Notes: generated by a model from the letters alone, not told the origin. A stretch of DNA of 64,000 nt from an uncultured Lachnospiraceae bacterium (GCA_910589075.1 CAJUSK010000010.1:1-64000), one strand, 5' to 3'; positions 14,667-24,135 are shown, counted from the stretch's first letter. Numbers and translations: made by a program.

Positions 14667-17267
14667 GGCACGCTGCATAATCACTTTTTGAAATGGCACA
14701 TGGCGCAGTACTTCCCTGCTGATAAACTCCTGCTGCTCCACACTGCAACCCGCATGAGACACAAAAAGAATATCCGTACTGATTTTCTTTTTATGTAACA
14801 GATGCAGGCAGATAAACCGCTTCCAGGCCCCTTCCCGTTTCCCGGCCCTGGTACCCATCATGACAAGCCTCCCCTGGCTTACTTTCAGTTCCGGATACAG
14901 GTGGAATATCTCACACAGCCGGGCTACCGTTTTTTCAATATAGCCACGCCTGAAATAAATCTCTGCGGACGGCAGTAGGAACCGGGTCTCTATCCGTCCC
15001 CTTATTTTCTCTACCTTTTCCACAATTTCTCCCACATCCAGGCCCTCCTGGGCCAGTCTGCCCGCATACAAAGCCACCAGTGCCTGACCACAGGAAATCT
15101 GTTCCGAGTCAATCACGTGGACATGATCAAATCCCTGGGCTGCCGTTGCGGCAGTCTCATAGCTCATACCCACATTCCGTGATATGGAAATATGGATAAT
15201 CTGTTCTGCCTCTGTAAGCATATCGGCAAAAAATTCTTCATACTCCCGGACAGTGGCCCCATCCGGCGCCACATCACTGGTGCTGTCCGTCATATACTGG
15301 TGCAGGTCATCCGAAGTGATTTCCCATGTATCGGCAAAACGGCCCCTGGCCGTCCTGACAAACAGATACATCAATGAGATTTCATACTTTTCCGTCAGGT
15401 CCTCCGGCAGATCGCCCAGACAATCTGTGGTAATACGCACCTTCCTTCTTCTGCGGCTTTCCACCTTTCTGACAGTCCGGCCGGTTTCCGGTTCTTTTGA
15501 TAGCAGTCGGTATTCAATCATATCCTCCGGGATAAAACGCAGCACTTCCGCTTCCAGTAATTCTCCCTGTACAGGTTTTTCCAGATAGCCGTCAAAGCCT
15601 TCCCGCAGAAGCACCCGTCCCACTTCCGACTGAGAATGGGCAGATAAGGCGATCACCGCAGACTCACGGCACAACCCGTTTTCCTGCTTTCTGAGCTGCT
15701 TTAACGTCTCCAAGCCGTCCATTTCACCCATTCTGTAATCCATCAGGATCACATGGTAATATTTCTTCCTGGTCATTTCAAGGCATGCAGCGCCGCTTCC
15801 CGCTATATCAATCTGCAGTTTGGTTGCTTCCAGCAGCCTGCTCTCCACCAGCGTATTCATCTCATTGTCATCCACGATGAGAATACGCGCTTCCGGCGCT
15901 TCAAAGCTCTGATGGTACTCTGCCACATCCTCCCTTCTCCCGGAGACAAACTCCACACTTCCGATTGGCGCACGATCCACGATTTTCTGTGTCAGTATTA
16001 CGGTAAATACAGAGCCTTTTCTGTAAATACTGTCCACCGATATTTCACCGCCCATCAGATCCACCAGTTGCTTTGCAATGGAAAGTCCCAGTCCGCTTCC
16101 CTCCACCCGCAGATTTTTCTGCCGGTCTGCCCTCACAAAGGAATCATACAGATGCTCCAGGTTCTCTTTCCGGATTCCAATGCCGGTATCCGATACCGAA
16201 ACCTTGAGATTGATGGTATCCCCGTTTACAGGCTCCCCATGCGCCGAAAATGTGACGGAACCTGCATCTGTATACTTTGCCGCATTGGAGAGAAGATTCA
16301 ACAGCACCTGGCTGATCCGCTTACGGTCCCCCAGAAGGACCGACGGCAGTTTTTCATCAATATCCACCTGGAATTCCAGATTTTTCTCCTGCATACGCAC
16401 CTGCATCATATCCACAAGATCATGAAACAGATCCGCCGTTTTGTATTCCAGAGGCACAATCTCCATCTTTTTCATTTCCATCTGAGACAGATCCAGAATG
16501 TCATTGATAAGATTCAGCAGCATCTTGCTGGCATTCTGAACATTCCGGGCATATTCCACGGTTTCCTGTTCTCCGCTCTGCCTGAGAATCATTTCATTCA
16601 GGCCGATAATCGTATTGATGGGAGTACGCAGTTCATGACTCATACTGGCAAAAAAGCTGTTTTTGGAATCGCTGATACACTCCAGTTCTTTTTTCTGATC
16701 CAGGGCAACGGAACGTTCAATACTGAATATCCGCATCTGAACCTTTAAAATGATTCCCCCTGCCAGTCCCACACACAACATGGAAAACAGGGAGTCCAGG
16801 TAAATCACCTCACGGGAATTCATGGGCACAATATACTCCGGATGACAATACCCCACCACATATGTGACGATATCTACCAGAATGGACAAACTCAGGAAAA
16901 ATGCCAGCCGTTTCCCTGAAAACATCAAAAACGCATAAAAAAGCCCAAGGGCAAACCAGAGTACCGAACCGCCTTCCAGGCCGCCGCATAAAAAAAACAT
17001 GGCGGGAAAAATCAGCAGAATAATTAAAAATCCCACAAGTACAGCAGCAAATTCAATATTGTGAAATTTAAAGGTAATCAAAAGTTCTGTAATCATAACC
17101 GCCAGCAAAAGCAGAAGCAGCACAAGAACCATACCCACACCCATCAAAAGAATGCATTCCACTATACCCAGAGCCGCCAGCAGACCGCCGGCCAGGATTA
17201 CCACTCTGAATATCCGCTCCCGCAGGTCATATTCCCTGCCATATATGATTTCCAACAGTTTTTTCAT
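14586..17267 (-). CDS. Sensor histidine kinase - receiver - DegV fusion
   Basis: An 893-residue membrane protein, counted from ATG at 17267; an earlier ATG at 17318 would overlap the upstream gene. GGAG overlaps that gene's stop, suggesting translational coupling. Order: several membrane helices (about 20-180), HisKA with the phospho-acceptor H211 in MSHELRTPIN, HATPase with the N-box NLLSNAAKYT and DTGIGI/GSGLGL, then a receiver (ILIVDDNE, phospho-Asp D510 in LMDYRMGEMDG). Residues 608-893 resemble a DegV/FakB fatty-acid-binding domain: TTDCLGDLPEDL, ISISRNVGMSYETA, VIDSEQISCGQALV, STGIGTFGFAYY. This fusion is unusual. It is last in a three-gene signalling operon. Confidence 0.85.
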   Translation of the reverse strand: MKKLLEIIYGREYDLRERIFRVVILAGGLLAALGIVECILLMGVGMVLVLLLLLLAVMITELLITFKFHNIEFAAVLVGFLIILLIFPAMFFLCGGLEGGSVLWFALGLFYAFLMFSGKRLAFFLSLSILVDIVTYVVGYCHPEYIVPMNSREVIYLDSLFSMLCVGLAGGIILKVQMRIFSIERSVALDQKKELECISDSKNSFFASMSHELRTPINTIIGLNEMILRQSGEQETVEYARNVQNASKMLLNLINDILDLSQMEMKKMEIVPLEYKTADLFHDLVDMMQVRMQEKNLEFQVDIDEKLPSVLLGDRKRISQVLLNLLSNAAKYTDAGSVTFSAHGEPVNGDTINLKVSVSDTGIGIRKENLEHLYDSFVRADRQKNLRVEGSGLGLSIAKQLVDLMGGEISVDSIYRKGSVFTVILTQKIVDRAPIGSVEFVSGRREDVAEYHQSFEAPEARILIVDDNEMNTLVESRLLEATKLQIDIAGSGAACLEMTRKKYYHVILMDYRMGEMDGLETLKQLRKQENGLCRESAVIALSAHSQSEVGRVLLREGFDGYLEKPVQGELLEAEVLRFIPEDMIEYRLLSKEPETGRTVRKVESRRRRKVRITTDCLGDLPEDLTEKYEISLMYLFVRTARGRFADTWEITSDDLHQYMTDSTSDVAPDGATVREYEEFFADMLTEAEQIIHISISRNVGMSYETAATAAQGFDHVHVIDSEQISCGQALVALYAGRLAQEGLDVGEIVEKVEKIRGRIETRFLLPSAEIYFRRGYIEKTVARLCEIFHLYPELKVSQGRLVMMGTRAGKREGAWKRFICLHLLHKKKISTDILFVSHAGCSVEQQEFISREVLRHVPFQKVIMQRASVSTACSTGIGTFGFAYYRNVNERNL

Positions 17268-17283
17268 GTTCTCTGCTATCTCC

Positions 17284-20094
17284 TTACTTCCCCGCCCGCA
17301 GTCTGTCCCGTATATCACATACTGTATCCATTGCGGATATGTAATCGGACATCTCCACCTTTTTCAGAACAGGCTCCAGCCTTTTACCAAGAGGCACACC
17401 GGCATACCGGTATGCCCCCAATTCTGTCAATATGGCAAGCATCCTGTCGCCGTCCAGGGCATACATGGCCTGTTCCAACTGATCTGTCAGTCTGTCGAAA
17501 GTTTCCTCGTCCAGGTCAGGCAGTTTTGTCGCCGGTAAAACCTCCTCCTCTTCTTTTTCTGCGATGCTTTGCCCAAAATATGCCCCCAGCGCTTCCAAAA
17601 TACGCCGATGCTCCACGATAAAGTTCAGATGATGGTCTTTGATATAAGCGGTATCTCCTCTCCGCCCCGCTTCCTCCAGCGCCTTTGCCCGGCCGGCGGA
17701 CAGCCCTGCGCCAATGCTGTGCATTGTACTTTTCAGCGCATGTACTTTGATGGTGTAATTCTCCCAGTCCTCCTGCATAAACAGCCGCTCCAGTTCCTGC
17801 CGCTGCTTTGTGCCGCTGTCACAATATGCTGACAAAATCTCCAGATATTGTTCCTTTCCGCCACAGTACAGCATTCCCTGTGCCACATCCAGATCGCTGA
17901 TCACCGGCACCCCTTCCTCCGCTCCGTTTTCGGGAAGAAGTTCTTTCTCCGACTGGAAAATCAGCTTCTCTCCCGGAATATTCCTGAGGAGTACACGCTC
18001 CAGCACGGAGATTTCCACCGGTTTTTCCAGGAAATCATCAAATCCTGCCTCCAGAAACATATTCCGGCTGCCCGGCGCTGTGTTGGCTGTCAGAGCAATC
18101 ACCGGTATCTTCTGATAGTAAATCCCCAGCCTGCTGCGGATGCGCCTGAGCGTTTCGATTCCGTCCATCTCCGGCATCATATGATCCATAAAGACAAAAT
18201 CAAAATACTCTTTTTCCATATGCTCCAGTGCTTCCGCGCCGCTGACTGCATAGGTTATTTTCATCTGATATTCCTGTAAAAGACCTTCCAGAACACGGAT
18301 ATTCATCACATTGTCATCCACCACAAGCACATGGGCATCCGGCGCTGTAAACCGCTGCGGCCCTCTTGTACGCCTGTTTTTAAACATCCCCCTGCCTCCG
18401 TTTAAAATCCCGGCTGTGGGCAGGAGATAAAAGGGTCTGTAAATCCGCAGCAGATTGGGATTTTCAATATATTTTTCATCTTCTGCTTCAATAATCAGTG
18501 TAATTTTGCAAAATCCGGCCAATGTATCAAAATATTCCCGTTCTTCACGGTATTCCGCCAGGCCGATAAAGATATGGCTGAAACCTTCCCGCTTCTCTCT
18601 GCGCTTCAATTCTGCCAGACTGCGGCACAGATGGCTTTTCACCTGAAGCTGTTGCAGCATCCGTGTAATATTATCCCCGTATGCGTCCCGCATATAAGCC
18701 ATATGAAACTGCTCCATATTCATATAGACAGCCACATTCAGCGTTTCCCTGTTTCGAATCTGTACAATGGGTTTATCCTCCAGTATCTTCTGAGGGATTA
18801 CAAACCGCACTGCGCTGCCTCTGCCGGGACGGCTCCGCACGGTGAGCGTTCCGTTCATTTTTAAAACCAGCGCCCGCGCAATGGCAAGTCCCAGCCCAAT
18901 GCCGCCTTCCTGCCGGTTTCTTCCTGTATCCACCTGGTTAAAGCTCTCGAACAGCTTTTCAACGCTGGTTTCACTCATACCGATACCTGTGTCTTTTACG
19001 GATACGCACAGATTGATCCCATAATCCTCCCGCCGCACATGGATCCCGATGGTAATGCTGCCCTCTTCTGTAAACTTCACCGCATTGTCCACCAGATTCA
19101 TAATGACTCTGCGGATTTTTTTCTCATCCCCCAGAAGCCTGCAGGGAATATCGGCGTCACAATCCACGATCAGCCCGATACGCCTGCCCTTTTTCCGCGC
19201 CATGGCCATCGCCACAATATCGGAAATGGTGGATGTAATGGAATAGGCTTCTTCCTCCAGATCCATCCGGCCCTGTTGAAGCTGGGTAAAATCCAGAATA
19301 TCATTGATCAGTGACATCAGACTCCGTCCGGCATCCCTGATATCTGATATTTCCTCCCGCCGCCTGTCTGCATTTTCCTGATACATGGCCAATTCACTCA
19401 TACCACAGATGGTATTTACCGGTGTGCGGATTTCATGACTGATATTGGAAAGGAAATCATCTTTGCTCTGTTTCGTTTCTTCCAGTGCCCGGATCATCCG
19501 CCCCATTTCCCCATAACTTTCCTTCTGCCGTCTCATCCAGAAAAACAGCGCCATCCCCGGCCATACAAGATTCCCCGTCTGAAACAGGAAATTCAACAGA
19601 TTTTCCCTGGACAAAATCCGGAAGGTATCACTGATCACCCCATGATAAAATATAATAAAAAGCAGCGCCACCAAAGTCATCCATAAAAGCCGGGGAAAAC
19701 CGTAAAAGGCCACAAGAATACACGTGGCCATCAAAACAGGAATTTCTCTCACCGGATCATCCATATACATGGCATACAGAATCATGGTGAACTGCATCAG
19801 CATGGCACTAAAGGCTGCCCGTATACGGTAATCCCCATAACTGCTGAAAAACAGAATCCATCCGGCTACTACCGGTGCGAACATCACCACCGGAATCCAT
19901 ACTTCCCAGTTTTCCCGGACAATATCCAGGCACAGATTGGCCGTATAAAAACTGTAAATGATCACTGCAAACCGTTCTGTCATTCTCTCATTCACATGAC
20001 TCTGCCTGAAATATTCCAAAATATATCCTCCCAATAGATACGATTGCCGCAAAGCATCCCTTCTGTCTACCGTAGCTGCCTGTGTATTTTGCAC
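17284..20094 (-). CDS. Hybrid histidine kinase with receiver and Hpt domains
   Basis: A 936-residue protein starting at GTG 20094, overlapping the upstream stop by 28 nt. Hydrophobic residues 40-190 form about six membrane helices with no large sensory loop. HisKA has H220 (SNISHEIRTPVN). HATPase shows NLVDNAVKFT, DTGIGM and GIGLGLAIA. After a degenerate receiver-like stretch (about 450-560), a full receiver carries HVLVVDDNVMN and D637 (FMDHMMPEMDG). The Hpt domain has H785 (VHALKSTMHSIGAG). The C-terminal 90 residues resemble an extra helical domain. This makes a complete His-Asp-His relay in one chain. The final target is probably a receiver in the same operon or elsewhere. Confidence 0.93.
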   Translation of the reverse strand: MQNTQAATVDRRDALRQSYLLGGYILEYFRQSHVNERMTERFAVIIYSFYTANLCLDIVRENWEVWIPVVMFAPVVAGWILFFSSYGDYRIRAAFSAMLMQFTMILYAMYMDDPVREIPVLMATCILVAFYGFPRLLWMTLVALLFIIFYHGVISDTFRILSRENLLNFLFQTGNLVWPGMALFFWMRRQKESYGEMGRMIRALEETKQSKDDFLSNISHEIRTPVNTICGMSELAMYQENADRRREEISDIRDAGRSLMSLINDILDFTQLQQGRMDLEEEAYSITSTISDIVAMAMARKKGRRIGLIVDCDADIPCRLLGDEKKIRRVIMNLVDNAVKFTEEGSITIGIHVRREDYGINLCVSVKDTGIGMSETSVEKLFESFNQVDTGRNRQEGGIGLGLAIARALVLKMNGTLTVRSRPGRGSAVRFVIPQKILEDKPIVQIRNRETLNVAVYMNMEQFHMAYMRDAYGDNITRMLQQLQVKSHLCRSLAELKRREKREGFSHIFIGLAEYREEREYFDTLAGFCKITLIIEAEDEKYIENPNLLRIYRPFYLLPTAGILNGGRGMFKNRRTRGPQRFTAPDAHVLVVDDNVMNIRVLEGLLQEYQMKITYAVSGAEALEHMEKEYFDFVFMDHMMPEMDGIETLRRIRSRLGIYYQKIPVIALTANTAPGSRNMFLEAGFDDFLEKPVEISVLERVLLRNIPGEKLIFQSEKELLPENGAEEGVPVISDLDVAQGMLYCGGKEQYLEILSAYCDSGTKQRQELERLFMQEDWENYTIKVHALKSTMHSIGAGLSAGRAKALEEAGRRGDTAYIKDHHLNFIVEHRRILEALGAYFGQSIAEKEEEEVLPATKLPDLDEETFDRLTDQLEQAMYALDGDRMLAILTELGAYRYAGVPLGKRLEPVLKKVEMSDYISAMDTVCDIRDRLRAGK

Positions 20095-21140
20095 ATAATT
20101 TCCAGAATTTCCGGATTGTATTTTTTCCCTGCATCCTGTTGCAGTAATGCAAGAGCCTCTTCTTCATTATAGGAGGCGCGATAGGAGCGCTGTTCCGTAA
20201 TGGCGCAATAAGCGCTTACCACAGATACAATCTGTGCAGACAACGGGATTTCATTTTCTTTCAGCCCGCAGGGATAACCGCTTCCGTCCCAGTTCTCATG
20301 GTGATAATGGGCAATGTCAATAGACATCTGGAGGAAATCATTATAATCATTTGTATTCCGTATATCCTCCAGTATCCTGGCGCCTATCCCGGTATGCTTT
20401 CGCATCACCGCCACCTCTTCCGGAGAAAGAACACCTTTTTTCTGCAGGATGTCCACCGGTATGGCCATGTTGCCCAAATCACAGAGTGGTGCTGCCAGTT
20501 CCAGCGTTTCAATATAGGAATCAGAAATCATATCCTCAAACTGAACAGACAGCTGCATGGCTTCCCCTAAGATCCGGCAATTATGGCACAGGCGCCCCAT
20601 GTGGTCTTTATCATAACAGGCGTTTTCACTTGCCACACGGTTCAGGGCATACAGAATATTCTTCTTTTCCAGTTCCAGTTGACGTAACTGCTCATCAACA
20701 GAACTCTGAAGGCGCCTGTTGGTCTCCTGCAATTCTATATTGGTATGGTGAAGTTTCAGATGAAGCCTGAGACGCGCTTTGACCACCTCCGGTATAAAAG
20801 GTTTTGTGATGTAATCTTCCCCGCCCAGCTTGAATCCCTTCACCATATCTTCCGGATCATCAAAAGCCGAGATAAAAATAACAGGTATTTCCCTCGTCTC
20901 CACGTTATTTTTCAAGATCCGGCAAACCTCATATCCATCCATCCGGGGCATGGCGACATCCAAAATAATCAACTGTGGCAATAACCGTTCTGCCAGCTTC
21001 AGAGCCTGTTCCCCTGTTTCCGCCAGTACAGGCTGATGTCCTATTTCCTGAATCATATCCCTCAGGACAAACCGGTTGGTATCCACATCGTCCACCACAA
21101 GGATTTTTGCTGCTTCTTTTGTCTTCTTTGATTCCTCCAT
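20067..21140 (-). CDS. Response regulator with degenerate HD-GYP domain
   Basis: A 357-residue protein from ATG 21140, chosen for its AGGGGAA ribosome site. The N-terminal receiver has KILVVDDVDTNRF and the phospho-Asp in LIILDVAMPRMDG, with K in ITKPF. The C-terminal part follows the HD-GYP cyclic-di-GMP phosphodiesterase fold: HTGIGARIL, HHENWDGSGYP, and AGKKYNPEI near the end. The HD dyad itself reads LCDLGNMAIP instead of the usual HDIGK.AIP, so one metal ligand and the lysine are changed and activity is doubtful. It is first in the operon feeding the two hybrid kinases and may act as a c-di-GMP sensor or a phospho-relay output. Confidence 0.88.
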   Translation of the reverse strand: MEESKKTKEAAKILVVDDVDTNRFVLRDMIQEIGHQPVLAETGEQALKLAERLLPQLIILDVAMPRMDGYEVCRILKNNVETREIPVIFISAFDDPEDMVKGFKLGGEDYITKPFIPEVVKARLRLHLKLHHTNIELQETNRRLQSSVDEQLRQLELEKKNILYALNRVASENACYDKDHMGRLCHNCRILGEAMQLSVQFEDMISDSYIETLELAAPLCDLGNMAIPVDILQKKGVLSPEEVAVMRKHTGIGARILEDIRNTNDYNDFLQMSIDIAHYHHENWDGSGYPCGLKENEIPLSAQIVSVVSAYCAITEQRSYRASYNEEEALALLQQDAGKKYNPEILEIMCKIHRQLR

Positions 21141-21174
21141 AATAAATTCCCCTATCATGCTTCTACTGTATTCA

Positions 21175-21744
21175 TTATACTTGCGCAGATGTCTGTACAC
21201 GGATATACTGATAGCTCACAGAATCCGCCAGCCATACCTTTTCATTGCCCAAATAGAATTTTACCCCATCCTGCCATGCCCGTTTTGCATCAATGACCAG
21301 AATACACGGCTTTCCGTCATGTCGTTTCCCCACACACTCCGCCGTCTCCACATCCTGTGACAGATGGACATATTGTCTGCCCCGGGGCAGCAGGCCGCCG
21401 CTTCTGATAGACTCCAGAAATCTTCTGGCTGTGCCGTGGTACAGTACATCCGGGGGCCGTTTCTCTTCCTTGCTTATCCGCATCGGTATGGAATGCCCGT
21501 AAAATGCTCTGATTTTGCCGTCTTTCATCTCAAACCGCTTTTTTTCCGACAACCGGATTACCTCTCTTAGCGTATCGGCAGAAACAGTCCTCCATTGGGG
21601 CTTTCTCCGCAAACCGTCCAGTAACTGTTCTGTCAAAACCCATCCTGCTTCATCCATTTCCAATTCATATTCCCATGGCGCATGGCGCAGCGCATAGGAT
21701 ATTTCTTTACTCAATTCCACATGCCATTTCATCATACTCTTCAT
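21175..21744 (-). CDS. kptA: RNA 2'-phosphotransferase, KptA/Tpt1 family
   Basis: A 189-residue protein of the usual family length. Tpt1/KptA moves a 2'-phosphate from RNA to NAD+, giving ADP-ribose 1'',2''-cyclic phosphate. Seen: LSKEISYALRHAP (first RNA-contact segment), the winged-helix-like N-terminal half, then RAFYGHSIP, VLYHGTA, the conserved Gly-Leu-Leu-Pro loop, YVHLSQD and ILVIDAKRA. The Arg-His-Arg-type active-site residues of the family appear retained (R20-H21 and the later H-G). Its bacterial substrate is unclear, since bacteria lack the tRNA-splicing intermediate. It stands alone, 34 nt upstream of the signalling operon on the same strand. Confidence 0.9.
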   Translation of the reverse strand: MKSMMKWHVELSKEISYALRHAPWEYELEMDEAGWVLTEQLLDGLRRKPQWRTVSADTLREVIRLSEKKRFEMKDGKIRAFYGHSIPMRISKEEKRPPDVLYHGTARRFLESIRSGGLLPRGRQYVHLSQDVETAECVGKRHDGKPCILVIDAKRAWQDGVKFYLGNEKVWLADSVSYQYIRVQTSAQV

Positions 21745-21900
21745 TTTCCTCCTGATAATAGGTTCCTGTCGTTATATAGTAAAAGACAGACATCCTGCCA
21801 GCTATACGGACGCCTGTTATTATTGAGCAGGGGAAATGACTTTCTCCACTGCTCCTCCTGCGTTTGTACGCCGCCTTGGCAGCTTACTCCTTCCACACAG

Positions 21901-22008
21901 GTCTGCAAACTCTCTATTGTCACGAATCATAGAAAATACACTCTGCAAGCTCTCTATTGTCATGAATCATAGAAAATACACTCTGCAAGCTCTCTATTGT
22001 CATGAATA
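21901..22008. repeat. 40-bp tandem repeat, 2.7 units, built on the dispersed element
   Basis: Units begin at 21901, 21941 and 21981. Each reads CTCTGCAAGCTCTCTATTG, TCATGAATCATAGAAAATACA, with one or two differences in the first. The unit is a half of the dispersed TTCTATTGTCATGA palindrome family, amplified in tandem. 21745-21900 contains nothing else recognisable. Confidence 0.85.
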
Positions 22009-22041
22009 CAGCAGAAAACCCTCAGCCCGGGCTTTCTGCTG
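22009..22041. terminator. Hairpin after the tandem repeat
   Basis: CAGCAGAAA pairs with TTTCTGCTG around a loop containing AGCCCGGGCT. There is no clear U-run on either strand, so its role as terminator is uncertain. Confidence 0.4.
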
Positions 22042-22070
22042 TTGTATAACAAAAAAACATGGACAAGCCG

Positions 22071-22108
22071 ACAGGGCAGCAATGACTGCCCCGAATCTGC
22101 TGCCCTGT
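22071..22108 (-). terminator. Probable terminator of the chemotaxis receptor gene
   Basis: An 11-bp perfect stem ACAGGGCAGCA/TGCTGCCCTGT lies 45 nt after the receptor stop. On the minus strand a T7 run follows about 14 nt later. Confidence 0.55.
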
Positions 22109-22152
22109 AAATACATGCTGTGCCGCTGACAGGCACCTCCTATCTTCCGTGT

Positions 22153-23829
22153 CTATCTCAGACGGAACTTTTCTACGGCAATTCTCAGATCTTCCGCCTC
22201 ATTTTCCAGTTCTCTTGCCGAGGACGCGGCTTCCTGTGCGGTAGCCGCATTGGTCTGCACCACATCGCTGATCTGACGCATTCCCTGTGTCAACTGTTCC
22301 AGGGACTGTGCCTGCTGCATGGCAGACTCCGCGATCCGCTCCATTAATTCCGTTGACTGTTTACCGCCTTCCACCACTGCCATCAGCGCTTCTGTGGTGT
22401 CGGAGGACAGGGATGTACCATACTGTACCTGTTTGATGGAATTCTCAATCAGTTCCGTAATATTCTGTGCGGACTCGGAACTCTTGTTGGCCAGACTCTG
22501 TACCTCATCTGCAACAACCGCAAAGCCTTTTCCGGCTTCCCCGGCCCGCGCCGCCTCTACTGCAGCATTCAAAGCCAGCAGATTGGTCTGGAAGGAAATA
22601 TCCTCGATGGTTTTAATAATACCGCCAATCTGACGGGATGATTTTGAAATATCTTCTATGGCCCCGGTAAGCGCTTCCATCCGCTCATTACAGAGCATCA
22701 ACGCACCCATTGCGCCATTGGAAGCCTGACGTCCCACTTCTGCATCTTCCGACGTCCGGCTCACCTGCACGGAAATCTCCTGAATGCTGGAAGAAAGCTG
22801 CTCCACTGCCGAAGCCTGCTCTACCGTACCGTTGGATAACTGTTCCGCATTTGCAGCCATACGCTTTGATTCCAGGGATACCTGTCCTGCTGTCACATTG
22901 ATGCGGGAAAGCGCGCTGTTTAAAGAATCCAGTATCTGGCGCATTGCATTCTGAATAGGAAGGAATTCTCCCCGGTATGTACTGCCTATGTTCAAATTCA
23001 TATTGCCTTTTGCCATCTGCTCCAGTATTGAGTCAATATCATGGATATACTTTTTGAGTTCCCGTTTTGTCTCATGTATGGAATTGACCAGCATACCGAT
23101 TTCGGAAGTATCCGGCTGAAGGGAAAACGCTGCCGAAAGGTTCCCCTGGGAAATCTCCATCATCTGGTCTCTGACCGCAATCACGGGGCGCAAAACCCCC
23201 AGCCTGATAAGAAGCATGTTGATAATCTGCAATACAACAACGATCCCCAGTGCGGTAAACATAATCACCCGGATAATATCCGTCCGGTGGACCAGGGTAT
23301 TCACCTGATCCAGCGTCCTGTTATCCAGATCCGCCAGAAACGCTTCTTTCAGCGTATTGATCCGGCCGATGGCATCACCATATTCTTTCCCATATACATA
23401 GGAAAAAGCAGCCTCCCGTTCCCCTTCTTTTACCTGGTTCATGGCTGCTTCTTCCAGCGGTACCAATTCGTTGGAAATGGAAGCCATTTCGTCAATCATA
23501 TCCTGTTCTTCCTGGGTAATACCGATTTCCTGCATAGCGGCAACGCCCAGATCCCGGTTCTTTAACGTGTTGACTTCATTCCAGTAATTGTCATAATGGG
23601 CCTGATCAGCCGTCGCAGCAAAAGCACGTACTTCATCAGTCAGATATGCCGATCCGTTCATAAAGCGGTTGGCGTTATATGTCAGTGCAAACCGTTCTTC
23701 ATTGGCCTGGTTGAGCTTTCTGCTGGTCTGGCTGTAATCAATCAGCGAATATGCCATAAACAGCAGTGCAAGAACGGAAATTCCGTTCAATATCAGTGTC
23801 AGTAACGATTGGTTCATTGCTTTTCTCAT
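22153..23829 (-). CDS. Methyl-accepting chemotaxis protein
   Basis: A 558-residue receptor from ATG 23829 (GGAGGG 9 nt upstream). The first membrane helix is at about 5-25 (LLTLILNGISVLALLFMAYS). Then comes an extracytoplasmic four-helix-bundle-like domain (about 30-185), a second helix (VIMFTALGIVVVLQIINMLL), HAMP (PVIAVRDQMMEISQGNL), and the methylation and signalling region with the hairpin tip EAARAGEAGKGFAVVADEVQ. It would signal to CheA/CheW, which are not in this window. The ligand is unknown. It is transcribed alone, divergent from the alpha-galactosidase gene. Confidence 0.93.
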   Translation of the reverse strand: MRKAMNQSLLTLILNGISVLALLFMAYSLIDYSQTSRKLNQANEERFALTYNANRFMNGSAYLTDEVRAFAATADQAHYDNYWNEVNTLKNRDLGVAAMQEIGITQEEQDMIDEMASISNELVPLEEAAMNQVKEGEREAAFSYVYGKEYGDAIGRINTLKEAFLADLDNRTLDQVNTLVHRTDIIRVIMFTALGIVVVLQIINMLLIRLGVLRPVIAVRDQMMEISQGNLSAAFSLQPDTSEIGMLVNSIHETKRELKKYIHDIDSILEQMAKGNMNLNIGSTYRGEFLPIQNAMRQILDSLNSALSRINVTAGQVSLESKRMAANAEQLSNGTVEQASAVEQLSSSIQEISVQVSRTSEDAEVGRQASNGAMGALMLCNERMEALTGAIEDISKSSRQIGGIIKTIEDISFQTNLLALNAAVEAARAGEAGKGFAVVADEVQSLANKSSESAQNITELIENSIKQVQYGTSLSSDTTEALMAVVEGGKQSTELMERIAESAMQQAQSLEQLTQGMRQISDVVQTNAATAQEAASSARELENEAEDLRIAVEKFRLR

Positions 23830-24049
23830 TCTAATTATGCCCTCCGGTGCATGTTGTATCTTGCCGCATTTCATAGGGAATGTGCACTCTGTGAAACATG
23901 GCAGATAAAAACAGTTAATATCACCAGTTTACAAAAAAACAGTTAGAAATTCAACACCAATCATAAAATAATTCAGGAAGTTACAGGAAAGTGTTATTTT
24001 ATATGGACACTTTTTGAAAAACAGGAAATATAGAGTACAACAAACATAT

Positions 24050-24135
24050 GCAACGTGCTACAATAGCATGGAGACAATGCAACATGTTACATAACATAGA
24101 GACAATGCAACGTGCTGCAATAGCGTGAAGACAAT
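24050..24135. repeat. Three tandem 28-29-bp repeats
   Basis: Units at 24050, 24079 and 24107 follow the pattern GCAACGTGCTACAATAGCAT then GGAGACAAT. They lie between the divergent chemotaxis receptor and alpha-galactosidase genes and merge into a dispersed palindrome at 24140. Confidence 0.75.

Noticed and set aside
21901..22008. CRISPR-like array
   Set aside because: The 40-bp units are contiguous direct repeats without unique spacers, and no cas genes are present.
24050..24135. Short CRISPR or iteron-type origin
   Set aside because: Units follow each other with no spacers, and no replication or cas gene lies near; it is a small tandem repeat between metabolic genes.
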